Origin: Pseudomonas laurylsulfatiphila | GTDB lineage: Bacteria > Pseudomonadota > Gammaproteobacteria > Pseudomonadales > Pseudomonadaceae | Direction: 5' to 3' | Length of the DNA stretch: 64,000 nucleotides | Assembly (NCBI RefSeq): GCF_002934665.1 | Contig: NZ_NIRS01000005.1 | Location: 620,001-684,000, forward strand | Shown here: one piece after another, positions 48,217 through 57,290 of the stretch | Layout of the letters: every line of letters starts with the position of its first letter | Numbering within the stretch: position 1 is the first letter of the stretch | Notes under the pieces: generated by a model | The model's input: the letters and a program-made list of their open reading frames with translations, nothing else | Databases searched by the model: none | What the model was told of the DNA's origin: nothing | Made by a program: the position numbers and the translations under genes

Positions 48217-50634
48217 TTGAGCGAAGAAAATACGTACGACTCAACGAGCATTAAAGTGCTGAAAGGCCTGGATGCCGTACGCAAACGTCCCGGTATGTAC
48301 ATTGGTGATACCGACGATGGCAGCGGTCTGCACCACATGGTGTTCGAGGTGGTCGATAACTCGATCGACGAAGCGCTCGCCGGCTACTGCGACGACATCA
48401 GCATCATCATCCACCCGGATGAGTCCATCACCGTTCGCGACAACGGCCGTGGCATCCCGGTAGACGTACACAAAGAAGAAGGCGTTTCGGCAGCCGAGGT
48501 CATCATGACCGTGCTGCACGCCGGCGGTAAATTCGACGACAACTCCTACAAGGTTTCCGGCGGTCTGCACGGTGTGGGTGTGTCGGTCGTTAACGCCCTC
48601 TCGGAAGAGCTGGTCCTGACCGTTCGCCGTAGTGGCAAGATCTGGGAGCAGACTTACGTCCACGGTGTTCCGCAAGAGCCGATGAAAATCGTTGGCGACT
48701 CCGAAACCACCGGTACGCAGATCCACTTCAAGGCTTCCAGCGAAACCTTCAAGAACATTCACTTCAGCTGGGACATCCTGGCCAAGCGGATTCGTGAACT
48801 GTCCTTCCTCAACTCCGGTGTCGGCATCGTCCTCAAGGACGAGCGCAGCGGCAAGGAAGAGCTGTTCAAGTACGAAGGCGGCCTGCGTGCGTTCGTTGAA
48901 TACCTGAACACCAACAAGACTCCGGTCAACCAGGTGTTCCACTTCAACATCCAGCGTGAAGACGGCATCGGCGTGGAAATCGCCCTGCAGTGGAACGACA
49001 GCTTCAACGAGAACCTGTTGTGCTTCACCAACAACATTCCACAGCGCGACGGCGGTACTCACCTGGTGGGTTTCCGTTCCGCACTGACGCGTAACCTGAA
49101 CACCTACATCGAAGCAGAAGGCCTGGCGAAGAAGCACAAGGTCGCCACTACCGGTGACGATGCCCGTGAAGGCCTGACCGCGATCATTTCGGTGAAGGTA
49201 CCGGATCCGAAGTTCAGCTCCCAGACCAAAGACAAGCTGGTGTCTTCCGAAGTGAAGACTGCGGTCGAACAGGAAATGGGCAAGTACTTCTCCGACTTCC
49301 TGCTGGAAAACCCGAACGAAGCCAAGCTGGTTGTCGGCAAGATGATCGACGCCGCTCGTGCCCGTGAAGCGGCGCGCAAGGCCCGTGAGATGACCCGCCG
49401 CAAAGGCGCACTGGACATCGCCGGCCTGCCGGGCAAACTGGCGGACTGCCAGGAAAAGGACCCTGCCCTGTCCGAACTGTACCTCGTGGAAGGTGACTCC
49501 GCGGGCGGCTCTGCCAAGCAGGGACGTAACCGCAGGACCCAGGCGATTCTGCCCCTCAAGGGTAAGATCCTGAACGTCGAGAAGGCACGCTTCGACAAGA
49601 TGATCTCTTCCCAGGAAGTAGGCACCTTGATCACTGCGCTCGGCTGCGGCATCGGTCGCGAAGAGTACAACATCGACAAGCTGCGCTATCACAACATCAT
49701 CATCATGACCGATGCTGACGTCGACGGTTCGCACATCCGTACCTTGCTGCTGACCTTCTTCTTCCGTCAGTTGCCGGAGCTGATCGAGCGTGGCTACATC
49801 TACATCGCCCAGCCGCCGCTGTACAAAGTGAAGAAAGGCAAGCAAGAGCAATACATCAAAGACGACGACGCCATGGAAGAGTACATGACGCAGTCGGCCC
49901 TGGAAGATGCGAGCCTGCACCTGAACGAGGAAGCACCGGGTATTTCCGGCGAAGCCCTTGAGCGTCTGGTGAACGACTTCCGTCTGGTAATGAAGACCCT
50001 CAAGCGTCTGTCGCGCCTGTACCCACAGGAACTGACCGAGCACTTCATCTACCTGCCGGCGGTCAGCATGGATCAACTGTCCGATCACGCAGCGATGCAG
50101 GATTGGCTGGCCCAGTACGAAGTGCGTCTGCGCACCGTCGAGAAATCGGGTCTGGTCTACAAGGCCAGCCTGCGTGAAGACCGTGAGCGTAACGTCTGGC
50201 TGCCAGAGGTCGAACTGATCTCCCACGGCCTGTCCAACTACGTCACCTTCAACCGCGACTTCTTCGGCAGCAACGACTACAAGACCGTGGTTTCCCTGGG
50301 CGCTCAACTGAGCACCTTGCTGGACGACGGCGCGTACATCCAGCGTGGCGAGCGCAAGAAGCAGGTCACCGAGTTCAAGGAAGCCCTAGAGTGGTTGATG
50401 GCCGAAAGTACCAAGCGCCACACCATCCAGCGATACAAAGGACTGGGCGAGATGAACCCGGATCAGCTGTGGGAAACCACCATGGACCCGGGCTCGCGCC
50501 GCATGCTCAAAGTGACTATCGAAGACGCCATTGGCGCGGACCAGATCTTCAACACCCTGATGGGTGATGCGGTCGAGCCTCGTCGTGACTTCATCGAGAG
50601 CAACGCCCTGGCGGTGTCCAACCTGGACTTCTGA
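48217..50634 (+). CDS. gyrB: DNA gyrase subunit B
   Basis: An 805-residue ATPase subunit of gyrase. The GHKL ATPase domain carries GMYIGDTDDGSGLHHMVFEVVDNSIDEA; the TOPRIM motifs are LYLVEGDSAGG and IIIMTDADVDGSHIRTL. The start is TTG at 48217 (LSEENTYDSTSIKVLKG), 5 bases after the recF stop, with GGAGTGAAGG upstream; homologues begin at this residue. Length agrees with other Pseudomonas GyrB. A terminator follows. Confidence 0.97.
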   Translation: MSEENTYDSTSIKVLKGLDAVRKRPGMYIGDTDDGSGLHHMVFEVVDNSIDEALAGYCDDISIIIHPDESITVRDNGRGIPVDVHKEEGVSAAEVIMTVLHAGGKFDDNSYKVSGGLHGVGVSVVNALSEELVLTVRRSGKIWEQTYVHGVPQEPMKIVGDSETTGTQIHFKASSETFKNIHFSWDILAKRIRELSFLNSGVGIVLKDERSGKEELFKYEGGLRAFVEYLNTNKTPVNQVFHFNIQREDGIGVEIALQWNDSFNENLLCFTNNIPQRDGGTHLVGFRSALTRNLNTYIEAEGLAKKHKVATTGDDAREGLTAIISVKVPDPKFSSQTKDKLVSSEVKTAVEQEMGKYFSDFLLENPNEAKLVVGKMIDAARAREAARKAREMTRRKGALDIAGLPGKLADCQEKDPALSELYLVEGDSAGGSAKQGRNRRTQAILPLKGKILNVEKARFDKMISSQEVGTLITALGCGIGREEYNIDKLRYHNIIIMTDADVDGSHIRTLLLTFFFRQLPELIERGYIYIAQPPLYKVKKGKQEQYIKDDDAMEEYMTQSALEDASLHLNEEAPGISGEALERLVNDFRLVMKTLKRLSRLYPQELTEHFIYLPAVSMDQLSDHAAMQDWLAQYEVRLRTVEKSGLVYKASLREDRERNVWLPEVELISHGLSNYVTFNRDFFGSNDYKTVVSLGAQLSTLLDDGAYIQRGERKKQVTEFKEALEWLMAESTKRHTIQRYKGLGEMNPDQLWETTMDPGSRRMLKVTIEDAIGADQIFNTLMGDAVEPRRDFIESNALAVSNLDF

Positions 50635-50654
50635 TTCCGGTCGCCCCGCCATAC

Positions 50655-50684
50655 AAAAGGCCAACGCTCATGCGTTGGCCTTTT
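50655..50684 (+). terminator. Rho-independent terminator after gyrB
   Basis: A 13-bp stem, AAAAGGCCAACGC and GCGTTGGCCTTTT, with loop TCAT, followed by more T's, 20 bp after the gyrB stop. It ends the dnaA-dnaN-recF-gyrB run. Confidence 0.93.
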
Positions 50685-50702
50685 TATTTGTTGAGGTCAA
50701 AA

Positions 50703-50772
50703 GATCGCAGCCTTTGGCAGCTCCTACAGGCAGAAATCGATATCCCTGTAGGAGCTGCCAAAGGCTGCGATC
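50703..50772. repeat. REP-like inverted repeat, 28-bp arms
   Basis: GATCGCAGCCTTTGGCAGCT... (50703-50730) and its exact reverse complement (50745-50772), separated by 14 bp. This is the common Pseudomonas repeat containing CTCCTACAGG. It lies between two terminators. Confidence 0.85.
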
Positions 50773-50845
50773 TATTGATTTTCCCCACCTGCTTCACTCT
50801 CGACTCGCTTTGTACACCGCCTGAAGCATCCACATTACAGGCATA

Positions 50846-50874
50846 AAAAAACCGGCTATATCAGCCGGTTTTTT
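50846..50874. terminator. Bidirectional terminator downstream of plsC
   Basis: AAAAAACCGGCT and AGCCGGTTTTTT with loop ATATC. On the minus strand it would end plsC, 131 bp after its stop. Between it and plsC, an exact DnaA 9-mer occurs at 50991-50999. The rest of 50635-51004 has no gene. Confidence 0.85.
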
Positions 50875-51004
50875 TACGTCCGAAAAAAACTTATGCACGT
50901 TTTTATGGGATTTATCATTCTAAGAAATATGTAAAAGAATCATAAGCTTACGTGCAAATAACGACGGTTTTCAATGAAACAGTACACAGGTTATCCACAG
51001 AATC

Positions 51005-51784
51005 TCAGACAGTCACTTGATCGTTTGAAACCGGCGCTTGCGGAGCCGGTGGCAGTGAGCCCATTTCCCGTTGCATCTGCTCGTTCCAGGCCTGGACCCG
51101 GTCGTTCAATTCAGCAATGGCTCGCGGTCCGGTGCCTTCGGCATACATCGGTGTGCCAATGATCACGGTGATGACGCCCTGCTTCTTCGCCCAACCGGTT
51201 TTCGGCCAGAACTTGCCAGCGTTGTGCGCAATCGGCAGCACGGGCAATTCGGCGTTGACCGCCAATGCACTGCCACCGCGTGAGAACTTTCCGATGGTGC
51301 CGTAAGGAACGCGCGTGCCTTCGGGGAAGATCAGCACCCAGACATTGTCCTTTAGCAACTCATCGCCTTTCTGCGCCACATGCTTGAGTGCGGCTTTCGG
51401 GTTGTCGCGATCGATGGCGATCGGTCGCAGCATGGCCATGGCCCAACCGAAGAACGGCACATAGAGCAATTCGCGTTTGAGCACCTGGCTCAGCGGCGAG
51501 AAGTAGGCAGAGAGAAAGAATGTCTCCCATGTGCTCTGGTGGTTCGACTGAATGACGCAAGGCCGTTCAGGGACGTTCTCGGCACCCTTCACTTCGTAGC
51601 GGATACCCAGAAACACCTTGCTCAGCCACAACGCGCAGCGGCACCAGTAAACGTTGATGAAGCGATAGCGTGCCTTGAACGGCAGAAACGGCGCGATAAA
51701 AAAACTCAGGCTGCACCACAGCAAGGAGCTGGTGCCCAGCAGCAGGTAAAAGAGGAAGGTTCTGATGGCCTGCAGTATCGACAT
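51005..51784 (-). CDS. plsC: 1-acyl-sn-glycerol-3-phosphate acyltransferase
   Basis: A 259-residue membrane enzyme that makes phosphatidic acid from lysophosphatidic acid. An N-terminal hydrophobic helix (TFLFYLLLGTSSLLWCSLSFFI) precedes the acyltransferase domain. Motif I reads NHQSTWE, that is HX4E rather than the usual HX4D. Motif III is FPEGTR and motif IV includes LPVLPIAHNAG. It is the second glycerolipid acyltransferase of this locus in pseudomonads (P. aeruginosa PA0005 position). The C-terminus is a Pro/Ala-rich tail. Confidence 0.92.
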   Translation of the reverse strand: MSILQAIRTFLFYLLLGTSSLLWCSLSFFIAPFLPFKARYRFINVYWCRCALWLSKVFLGIRYEVKGAENVPERPCVIQSNHQSTWETFFLSAYFSPLSQVLKRELLYVPFFGWAMAMLRPIAIDRDNPKAALKHVAQKGDELLKDNVWVLIFPEGTRVPYGTIGKFSRGGSALAVNAELPVLPIAHNAGKFWPKTGWAKKQGVITVIIGTPMYAEGTGPRAIAELNDRVQAWNEQMQREMGSLPPAPQAPVSNDQVTV

Positions 51785-51866
51785 GGTGACGGTTACCGTG
51801 CGGGCTTTGCCCGTCTATATAAAGCGCACTTCCGATCACTCCTTGGTCAGGAGTCTCGAAAACGCT

Positions 51867-52400
51867 CTAATTGTGGATAAGTTCTGCGGCAATCGCCGCC
51901 AGATCGTCAAAAATCAAGGTGCCTGCCGGTAAGGTCTTGCCCAAGGTTTTTTCGCCTTTTCCGGTCTTTACCAAAACTGGCTGTGAATCGACGGCTTTAG
52001 CGGCTTCCAGGTCACCAAGGCTATCGCCGACGAACCATAGATTAGTCAGCGACACGTTGTAATGTGCGGCGATGTTTTTCAACATCCCGGGTTTCGGCTT
52101 GCGGCAATCGCAGCCTTCGTCCGGCCCGTGCGGGCAGTAGACGATCAGGCCGACTTCACCACCCTGCTCCGCCACCAGCGCGCGCAAGCGCTCGTGCATG
52201 GCATCGAGGGTGGCGAGGTCGTAGTAGCCGCGAGCGATGCCCGACTGGTTGGTAGCGACGGCTACCGTCCAGCCGGCCTTGCTCAACTGCGCGATGGCTT
52301 CGATCGAACCGGGGAGTGGAATCCACTCCTCCACCGACTTGATGTAAGCGTCGGAGTCGTAATTGATCACTCCGTCCCGATCGAGAATCAGCAGTTTCAA
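51867..52400 (-). CDS. gmhB: D-glycero-beta-D-manno-heptose 1,7-bisphosphate 7-phosphatase
   Basis: A 177-residue HAD-family phosphatase for LPS inner-core heptose synthesis. The catalytic motif is LDRDGVIN (nucleophile Asp at about residue 7); the zinc site is CPHGPDEGCDCRKPKPGM, a hallmark of GmhB; the terminal Asp motif is FVGDSLGDLEAAK. It starts 6 bp after glyS. An exact DnaA 9-mer overlaps its last codons (51872-51880). Confidence 0.95.
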   Translation of the reverse strand: MKLLILDRDGVINYDSDAYIKSVEEWIPLPGSIEAIAQLSKAGWTVAVATNQSGIARGYYDLATLDAMHERLRALVAEQGGEVGLIVYCPHGPDEGCDCRKPKPGMLKNIAAHYNVSLTNLWFVGDSLGDLEAAKAVDSQPVLVKTGKGEKTLGKTLPAGTLIFDDLAAIAAELIHN

Positions 52401-52406
52401 ACAGTC

Positions 52407-54461
52407 TTACCCCAGCAACGAAATATCGGCGACGCCGAGGAACAGGCCACGCAGACGCGCCAGCAACGCATAACGGTTGGCGCGGACTTTTGCGTCCTCC
52501 GCGTTGACCATCACGGCTTCGAAGAACGCATCCACCGGCTCGCGCAGGGCGGCCAGGCGTGCCAGGGATTCGCTGTACTGACGCGAGGCGGCCATTGGCT
52601 GTACAGCCTGGTCAGCCTGCTGGATGGCCGAGTACAGGGAGAACTCGTTGGCATTGTCGAAGTACTTGGCTTCTACGACTGTAGGTACCGAACCTTCGAC
52701 CTTGCTCAGCAGGTTCGACACACGCTTGTTCACCGCGGCCAGGGCAGCGGCTTCCGGCAGTTTGCGGAAGGCCTCTACCGCTTGCACGCGCTGGTCGAAG
52801 TCCAGGGCCGAGCCCGGCTTCAGGGCACGCACCGACAGGTAGGTGGCGACATCGACGCCTTCGTCTTCGTAACGGGCACGCAGACGATCGAAGATGAATT
52901 CCAGCACCGAGTCGTTGAGGCCGGCAGCCTTGACCTTGGTACCGAACGCATCCACGGCGAAAGCCACGGCCTCGGTCAGGTCCAGATCCAGTTGTTTCTC
53001 GATCAGGATGCGCAACACACCCAGTGCCGCACGGCGCAGGGCATACGGGTCTTTGCTACCGGTCGGCAGCATGCCGATGCCGAAAATACCGACCAGCGTA
53101 TCGAGCTTGTCGGCGATGGCCACGGCCGCACCGGTCAGGGTGGACGGCAGTTCAGCGCCGGCACCGCGTGGCATGTACTGCTCGTTCAGGGCCAGTGCGA
53201 CATCTTCCGGCTCGCCATCGTTGAGGGCGTAGTAGTAACCGGCGACACCTTGCATCTCCGGGAACTCACCGACCATTTCGGTCGACAGGTCGCACTTCGA
53301 CAGCAGGCCGGCACGAGCGGCCCACGCGGCGTTGCCGCCGATGCGTTGAGCGATGAACGCGGCCAGCTTGGAAACACGTTCGGCCTTGTCGTAGACGCTG
53401 CCGAGTTTTTCCTGGAACACCACGTTCTGCAGGCGCAGGTTGAAGTCTTCGAGCTTCTGCTTCTTGTCTTGCTTGAAGAAGAATTCGGCGTCGGTCAGGC
53501 GTGGGCGAACCACTTTCTCGTTACCGGCGATGATCTGCTGCGGGTCTTTGCTTTCGATGTTGGCCACGGTGATGAAACGTGGCAGCAACTTGCCGTCGGC
53601 ATCCAGCAGGCAGAAGTACTTCTGGTTGTCCTGCATGGTGGTGATCAGGGCTTCTTGCGGCACGTCGAGGAAGCGTTCCTCGAACGAGCACACCAGCGGC
53701 ACCGGCCATTCGACCAGCGCAGTCACTTCGTCGAGCAGAGCCGGCGGAACGATTGCTGTGCCTTCCTGGCGGGTGGCCAGTTCTTCGGTGCGCTTGCTGA
53801 TGATCTCGCGACGCTCGTTGGCATCGGCCAGCACGTAGGCGGCACGCAGGTCGGCCAGGTAGCTCGACGGCGAACCGATACGCACGCTTTCCGGGTGATG
53901 GAAGCGGTGACCACGGGAATCGCGACCGGCTTTCTGGGCGAGGATGGTGCAGTCGATGACCTGGTCACCGAGCAGCATCACCAGCCATTGGGTCGGACGC
54001 ACGAACTCTTCCTTGCGCGCACCCCAACGCATGCGTTTCGGGATCGGCAGGTCGTTCAGGGAGTCTTCGACGATGGTCGGCAGCAAGCTTGCAGTCGGCT
54101 TGCCGGCGATGCTTTGGCTGTAGCGCAGTTTTGGGCCGCTCTGATCGATTTCGCTCAGTTCGACGCCGCACTTCTTGGCGAAACCCAGGGCTGCCTGGGT
54201 CGGGTTGCCTTCGGCATCGAATGCAGCCTGACGTGGCGGGCCATCGAGGTTGATGCTGCGATCCGGTTGCTGGGTGGCCAGCGAGGTGATCAGCACAGCC
54301 AGGCGGCGTGGCGCGGCATAAACGGTTTTGGTCTCGTAGTTCAGGCCGGCAGCTTGCAGGCCCTTGTCGATACCGGCAAGGAACGCCTCGGCCAGGGTGT
54401 TCAGGGCTTTGGGTGGCAGTTCTTCAGTGCCCAGTTCAACCAGAAAATCCAGAGCACTCAT
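52407..54461 (-). CDS. glyS: Glycyl-tRNA synthetase beta subunit
   Basis: A 684-residue subunit of the alpha2beta2 enzyme, involved in tRNA recognition. It starts SALDFLVELGTEELPPKALNTLAEAF. The HD-like domain is near the middle, and a C-terminal anticodon-binding domain includes PVDAFFEAVMVNAEDAKVRANRYALL. The ATG overlaps the glyQ TGA (ATGA), so the subunits are translationally coupled. Confidence 0.97.
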   Translation of the reverse strand: MSALDFLVELGTEELPPKALNTLAEAFLAGIDKGLQAAGLNYETKTVYAAPRRLAVLITSLATQQPDRSINLDGPPRQAAFDAEGNPTQAALGFAKKCGVELSEIDQSGPKLRYSQSIAGKPTASLLPTIVEDSLNDLPIPKRMRWGARKEEFVRPTQWLVMLLGDQVIDCTILAQKAGRDSRGHRFHHPESVRIGSPSSYLADLRAAYVLADANERREIISKRTEELATRQEGTAIVPPALLDEVTALVEWPVPLVCSFEERFLDVPQEALITTMQDNQKYFCLLDADGKLLPRFITVANIESKDPQQIIAGNEKVVRPRLTDAEFFFKQDKKQKLEDFNLRLQNVVFQEKLGSVYDKAERVSKLAAFIAQRIGGNAAWAARAGLLSKCDLSTEMVGEFPEMQGVAGYYYALNDGEPEDVALALNEQYMPRGAGAELPSTLTGAAVAIADKLDTLVGIFGIGMLPTGSKDPYALRRAALGVLRILIEKQLDLDLTEAVAFAVDAFGTKVKAAGLNDSVLEFIFDRLRARYEDEGVDVATYLSVRALKPGSALDFDQRVQAVEAFRKLPEAAALAAVNKRVSNLLSKVEGSVPTVVEAKYFDNANEFSLYSAIQQADQAVQPMAASRQYSESLARLAALREPVDAFFEAVMVNAEDAKVRANRYALLARLRGLFLGVADISLLG

Positions 54462-55411
54462 TGTGCAGCCTCCAGCTTGGCCAGTACTTCGTCACGCAGG
54501 TCAGGGGTCGCCATCGGGAAGCCCAGCTTGGCGCGAGCCAGCAGGTAGGCTTGCGCAACGGAACGCGCCAGGGTGCGTACACGCAGGATGTATTGCTGAC
54601 GCGCGGTCACCGAGATTGCCCGGCGTGCGTCCAGCAGGTTGAAGGTATGGGAAGCCTTCAACACCATTTCGTAGCTCGGCAACGGCAGCGGCTGGTCGAG
54701 CTCGATCAGGCGCTTGGCTTCGCTTTCGTAGAAATCGAACAGTTCGAACAGCTTGTCGACGTTGGCGTGTTCGAAGTTGTAGGTCGATTGCTCCACTTCG
54801 TTCTGGTGGAACACATCGCCGTAGGTCACTTTGCCGAACGGACCGTCAGCCCAGACCAGGTCGTAGACCGAGTCCACGCCTTGCAGGTACATGGCCAGAC
54901 GCTCGAGGCCGTAGGTGATCTCGCCGGTCACCGGGTAGCACTCGATGCCGCCCGCTTGCTGGAAGTAAGTGAACTGGGTCACTTCCATGCCGTTGAGCCA
55001 GACTTCCCAGCCCAGACCCCAGGCGCCGAGGGTCGGCGATTCCCAGTTGTCTTCGACGAAGCGGATGTCGTGGACCAGCGGGTCCAGACCGACGTGCTTG
55101 AGGGAGCCCAGGTACAGTTCCTGGAAGTTGTCCGGGTTCGGCTTCAGGACCACCTGGAACTGGTAGTAGTGCTGCAGACGGTTCGGGTTTTCGCCGTAGC
55201 GGCCGTCAGTCGGACGGCGGCTTGGCTGCACGTAGGCGGCGTTCCAGGTTTCCGGGCCAATGGCGCGCAGGAATGTAGCAGTGTGGAAAGTGCCGGCGCC
55301 TACTTCCATATCGTAGGGCTGAAGTACCACACAACCTTGCTCGGCCCAGTATTGCTGGAGGGCGAGGATCAAGTCTTGGAAGGTACGCACGGCTGGCGTA
55401 GGCTGGCTCAC
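54458..55411 (-). CDS. glyQ: Glycyl-tRNA synthetase alpha subunit
   Basis: A 317-residue catalytic subunit. It starts SQPTPAVRTFQDLILALQQYWAEQGCVV, and carries class II motifs such as QPSRRPTDGRYGENPNRLQHYYQFQV. The start is GTG at 55411, where homologues begin, with AGGTG 7 bases upstream; longer in-frame starts lack support. It is divergent from tag. Confidence 0.96.
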   Translation of the reverse strand: MSQPTPAVRTFQDLILALQQYWAEQGCVVLQPYDMEVGAGTFHTATFLRAIGPETWNAAYVQPSRRPTDGRYGENPNRLQHYYQFQVVLKPNPDNFQELYLGSLKHVGLDPLVHDIRFVEDNWESPTLGAWGLGWEVWLNGMEVTQFTYFQQAGGIECYPVTGEITYGLERLAMYLQGVDSVYDLVWADGPFGKVTYGDVFHQNEVEQSTYNFEHANVDKLFELFDFYESEAKRLIELDQPLPLPSYEMVLKASHTFNLLDARRAISVTARQQYILRVRTLARSVAQAYLLARAKLGFPMATPDLRDEVLAKLEAAQ

Positions 55412-55492
55412 GAAATTCACCTGTTTCTTGGGCTGCGATTTAAAGAGCGGGAGTATACCCGATTCATTGCTGCGCACGCCCCCTGGAGCCTT

Positions 55493-56050
55493 ATGCCACG
55501 CTGCTTTTGGTGTTCCGAAGATCCGCTGTACATGGCTTATCACGATCAGGAGTGGGGCACGCCGCTACGCGATGCGCAGGGATTGTTCGAGTTGCTTTTG
55601 CTCGAAGGGTTCCAGGCCGGGCTTTCCTGGATCACCGTGCTGCGCAAACGCGAGCATTATCGTCAGGTGATGTTTGGTTTTGATGTCCAGCGCGTGGCGC
55701 AGATGAGCGATGCCGAAATCGACGAATTGATGCTTGATCCGGGGATCATCCGCAACCGCCTCAAGCTCAACGCGGCCCGGCGCAATGCCCAGGCCTGGCT
55801 GGCGCTGGAGGACCCGGTGGCGCTTCTCTGGTCGTTCGTCGGTGGTACTCCGGTGATCAATCATTTCAAGGACCGCAGCGAAGTCCCGGCCGTGACGCCG
55901 ACCGCCGTGGAAATGAGCAAAGGCCTGAAAAAAGCCGGTTTCACGTTCGTCGGGCCGACCATTTGCTACGCGCTGATGCAGGCCTCGGGCATGGTCATGG
56001 ATCACACCCAGGACTGCGACCGCTACGCGCAGTTGGCGAACGGCGGTTAG
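55493..56050 (+). CDS. tag: DNA-3-methyladenine glycosylase I
   Basis: A 185-residue DNA repair enzyme that removes 3-methyladenine. The zinc-binding set Cys4, His17, His171 and Cys175 is complete. The start MPRCFWCSEDPLYMAYHDQEWG and the helix-hairpin-helix region are typical. The ATG at 55493 has TGGAG upstream; Cys4 fixes the start. Confidence 0.95.
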   Translation: MPRCFWCSEDPLYMAYHDQEWGTPLRDAQGLFELLLLEGFQAGLSWITVLRKREHYRQVMFGFDVQRVAQMSDAEIDELMLDPGIIRNRLKLNAARRNAQAWLALEDPVALLWSFVGGTPVINHFKDRSEVPAVTPTAVEMSKGLKKAGFTFVGPTICYALMQASGMVMDHTQDCDRYAQLANGG

Positions 56051-56090
56051 AATGGCCGCCTCGCGCACAGCACAAGATCAGGAGTGACCT

Positions 56091-56978
56091 GTGGATAAGT
56101 TGAAAGGCGCCTTGCTGGTAGGCGCTCTGCGGCTGTTTGCCCTGCTTCCGTGGCGGGCCGTGCAGGCCGTGGGCTCGGCGATTGGCTGGGTCATGTGGAA
56201 AACCCCGAACCGTTCCCGCGACGTGGTACGGATCAACCTGTCCAAGTGTTTCCCGGACATGGACCCCGCCGAGCGCGAACGTTTAGTCGGACAGAGCCTT
56301 AAGGACATCGGCAAGTCCCTGACCGAAAGCGCCTGCGCCTGGATCTGGCCGGCCCAGCGCTCCATCGACCTGGTACGGGAGGTCGAAGGCCTCGACATTT
56401 TGAAGGACGCCCTCGCCTCCGGCAAAGGCGTGGTTGGCATCACCAGCCATCTGGGCAATTGGGAAGTGCTCAATCACTTCTATTGCAGCCAGTGCAAACC
56501 GATCATTTTCTACCGCCCGCCAAAATTGAAGGCGGTGGACGAGTTGCTGCAAAAGCAACGGGTGCAACTGGGTAACAAGGTCGCTGCTTCCACCAAGGAA
56601 GGCATCCTCAGCGTCATCAAAGAAGTGCGCAAAGGTGGTGCAGTGGGCATTCCTGCTGACCCGGAACCGGCCGAATCCGCCGGGATCTTCGTGCCGTTCT
56701 TCGCCACCCAGGCACTGACCAGCAAATTCGTACCCAACATGCTCGCCGGCGGCAAAGCGGTCGGCGTGTTCCTGCACGCCCTGCGCCTGCCCGACGGTTC
56801 AGGCTACAAAGTGATCCTCGAAGCCGCGCCAGAGGCCATGTACAGCACCGATACGGCGGAGTCCTGTGCGGCCATGAGTAAAGTGGTCGAGCGTTATGTC
56901 GGGGCCTACCCGAGCCAGTACATGTGGAGCATGAAGCGCTTCAAGAAGCGGCCACCGGGTGAAGAGCGCTGGTATTGA
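56091..56978 (+). CDS. lpxL: LpxL/HtrB-family lipid A acyltransferase
   Basis: A 295-residue inner-membrane acyltransferase that adds a secondary acyl chain to lipid A. The catalytic HX4E motif lies in ITSHLGNWEV. The N-terminal segment (LLVGALRLFALLPWRAV) is hydrophobic. It occupies the place of the P. aeruginosa htrB1 gene (PA0011). The start is GTG at 56091 with AGGAG upstream; this GTG lies inside an exact DnaA 9-mer (56090-56098). Confidence 0.9.
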   Translation: MDKLKGALLVGALRLFALLPWRAVQAVGSAIGWVMWKTPNRSRDVVRINLSKCFPDMDPAERERLVGQSLKDIGKSLTESACAWIWPAQRSIDLVREVEGLDILKDALASGKGVVGITSHLGNWEVLNHFYCSQCKPIIFYRPPKLKAVDELLQKQRVQLGNKVAASTKEGILSVIKEVRKGGAVGIPADPEPAESAGIFVPFFATQALTSKFVPNMLAGGKAVGVFLHALRLPDGSGYKVILEAAPEAMYSTDTAESCAAMSKVVERYVGAYPSQYMWSMKRFKKRPPGEERWY

Positions 56979-56994
56979 TCCAATTGGCATGATC

Positions 56995-57026
56995 TGTGGA
57001 TAACCCTGGATTCGGGGTTATCCACA
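56995..57026. repeat. Hairpin made of two inverted DnaA boxes
   Basis: TGTGGATAACCC (56995-57006) and GGGTTATCCACA (57015-57026), 12-bp perfect arms and 8-base loop. Both arms are exact DnaA 9-mers. It lies 17 bp after the lpxL stop and 25 bp before the PilZ gene; no T-run follows, so it is a poor terminator. Confidence 0.85.
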
Positions 57027-57050
57027 ACCGTTCATCAAAGGGCGCAGAAG

Positions 57051-57290
57051 ATGTCCGAACACCGCAAGTCATTCCGCATCAAGATCAGTCACGAAAACAT
57101 CGGCGAATGCCTGGGCCAGACGCGCAACCTGTCGACTACCGGCGTTTACGTCAAGCATCCGAAACTGTCGGCGTTGCCCCGGGGTGCGGTGGTCTACGGG
57201 CAGGTGCAAGACTTACCCACAGGCGCGCCGCGGGTGCGCATGGAAGTGGTGTTGGTGGATGCCGAAGGGATTGGCTTGCGCTATCTCTGA
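57051..57290 (+). CDS. PilZ-domain protein
   Basis: A 79-residue single PilZ domain. It begins MSEHRKSFRIKISHENIGECLGQTRNLSTTGVYVK, which fits the PilZ pattern of a basic patch followed by [DN]xSxxG (here NLSTTG). PilZ domains often bind cyclic-di-GMP, but the leading RxxxR motif here is only HRKSFRIK, so binding is probable rather than certain. It is in the P. aeruginosa PA0012 position. Its last 10 bases overlap the convergent TPR gene. Confidence 0.85.
   Translation: MSEHRKSFRIKISHENIGECLGQTRNLSTTGVYVKHPKLSALPRGAVVYGQVQDLPTGAPRVRMEVVLVDAEGIGLRYL

Noticed and set aside
48241..50307. Long open frame opposite gyrB (688 codons); similar ones opposite atpA, atpD, glyS and mnmG
   Set aside because: High-GC shadow frames of conserved genes on the other strand.
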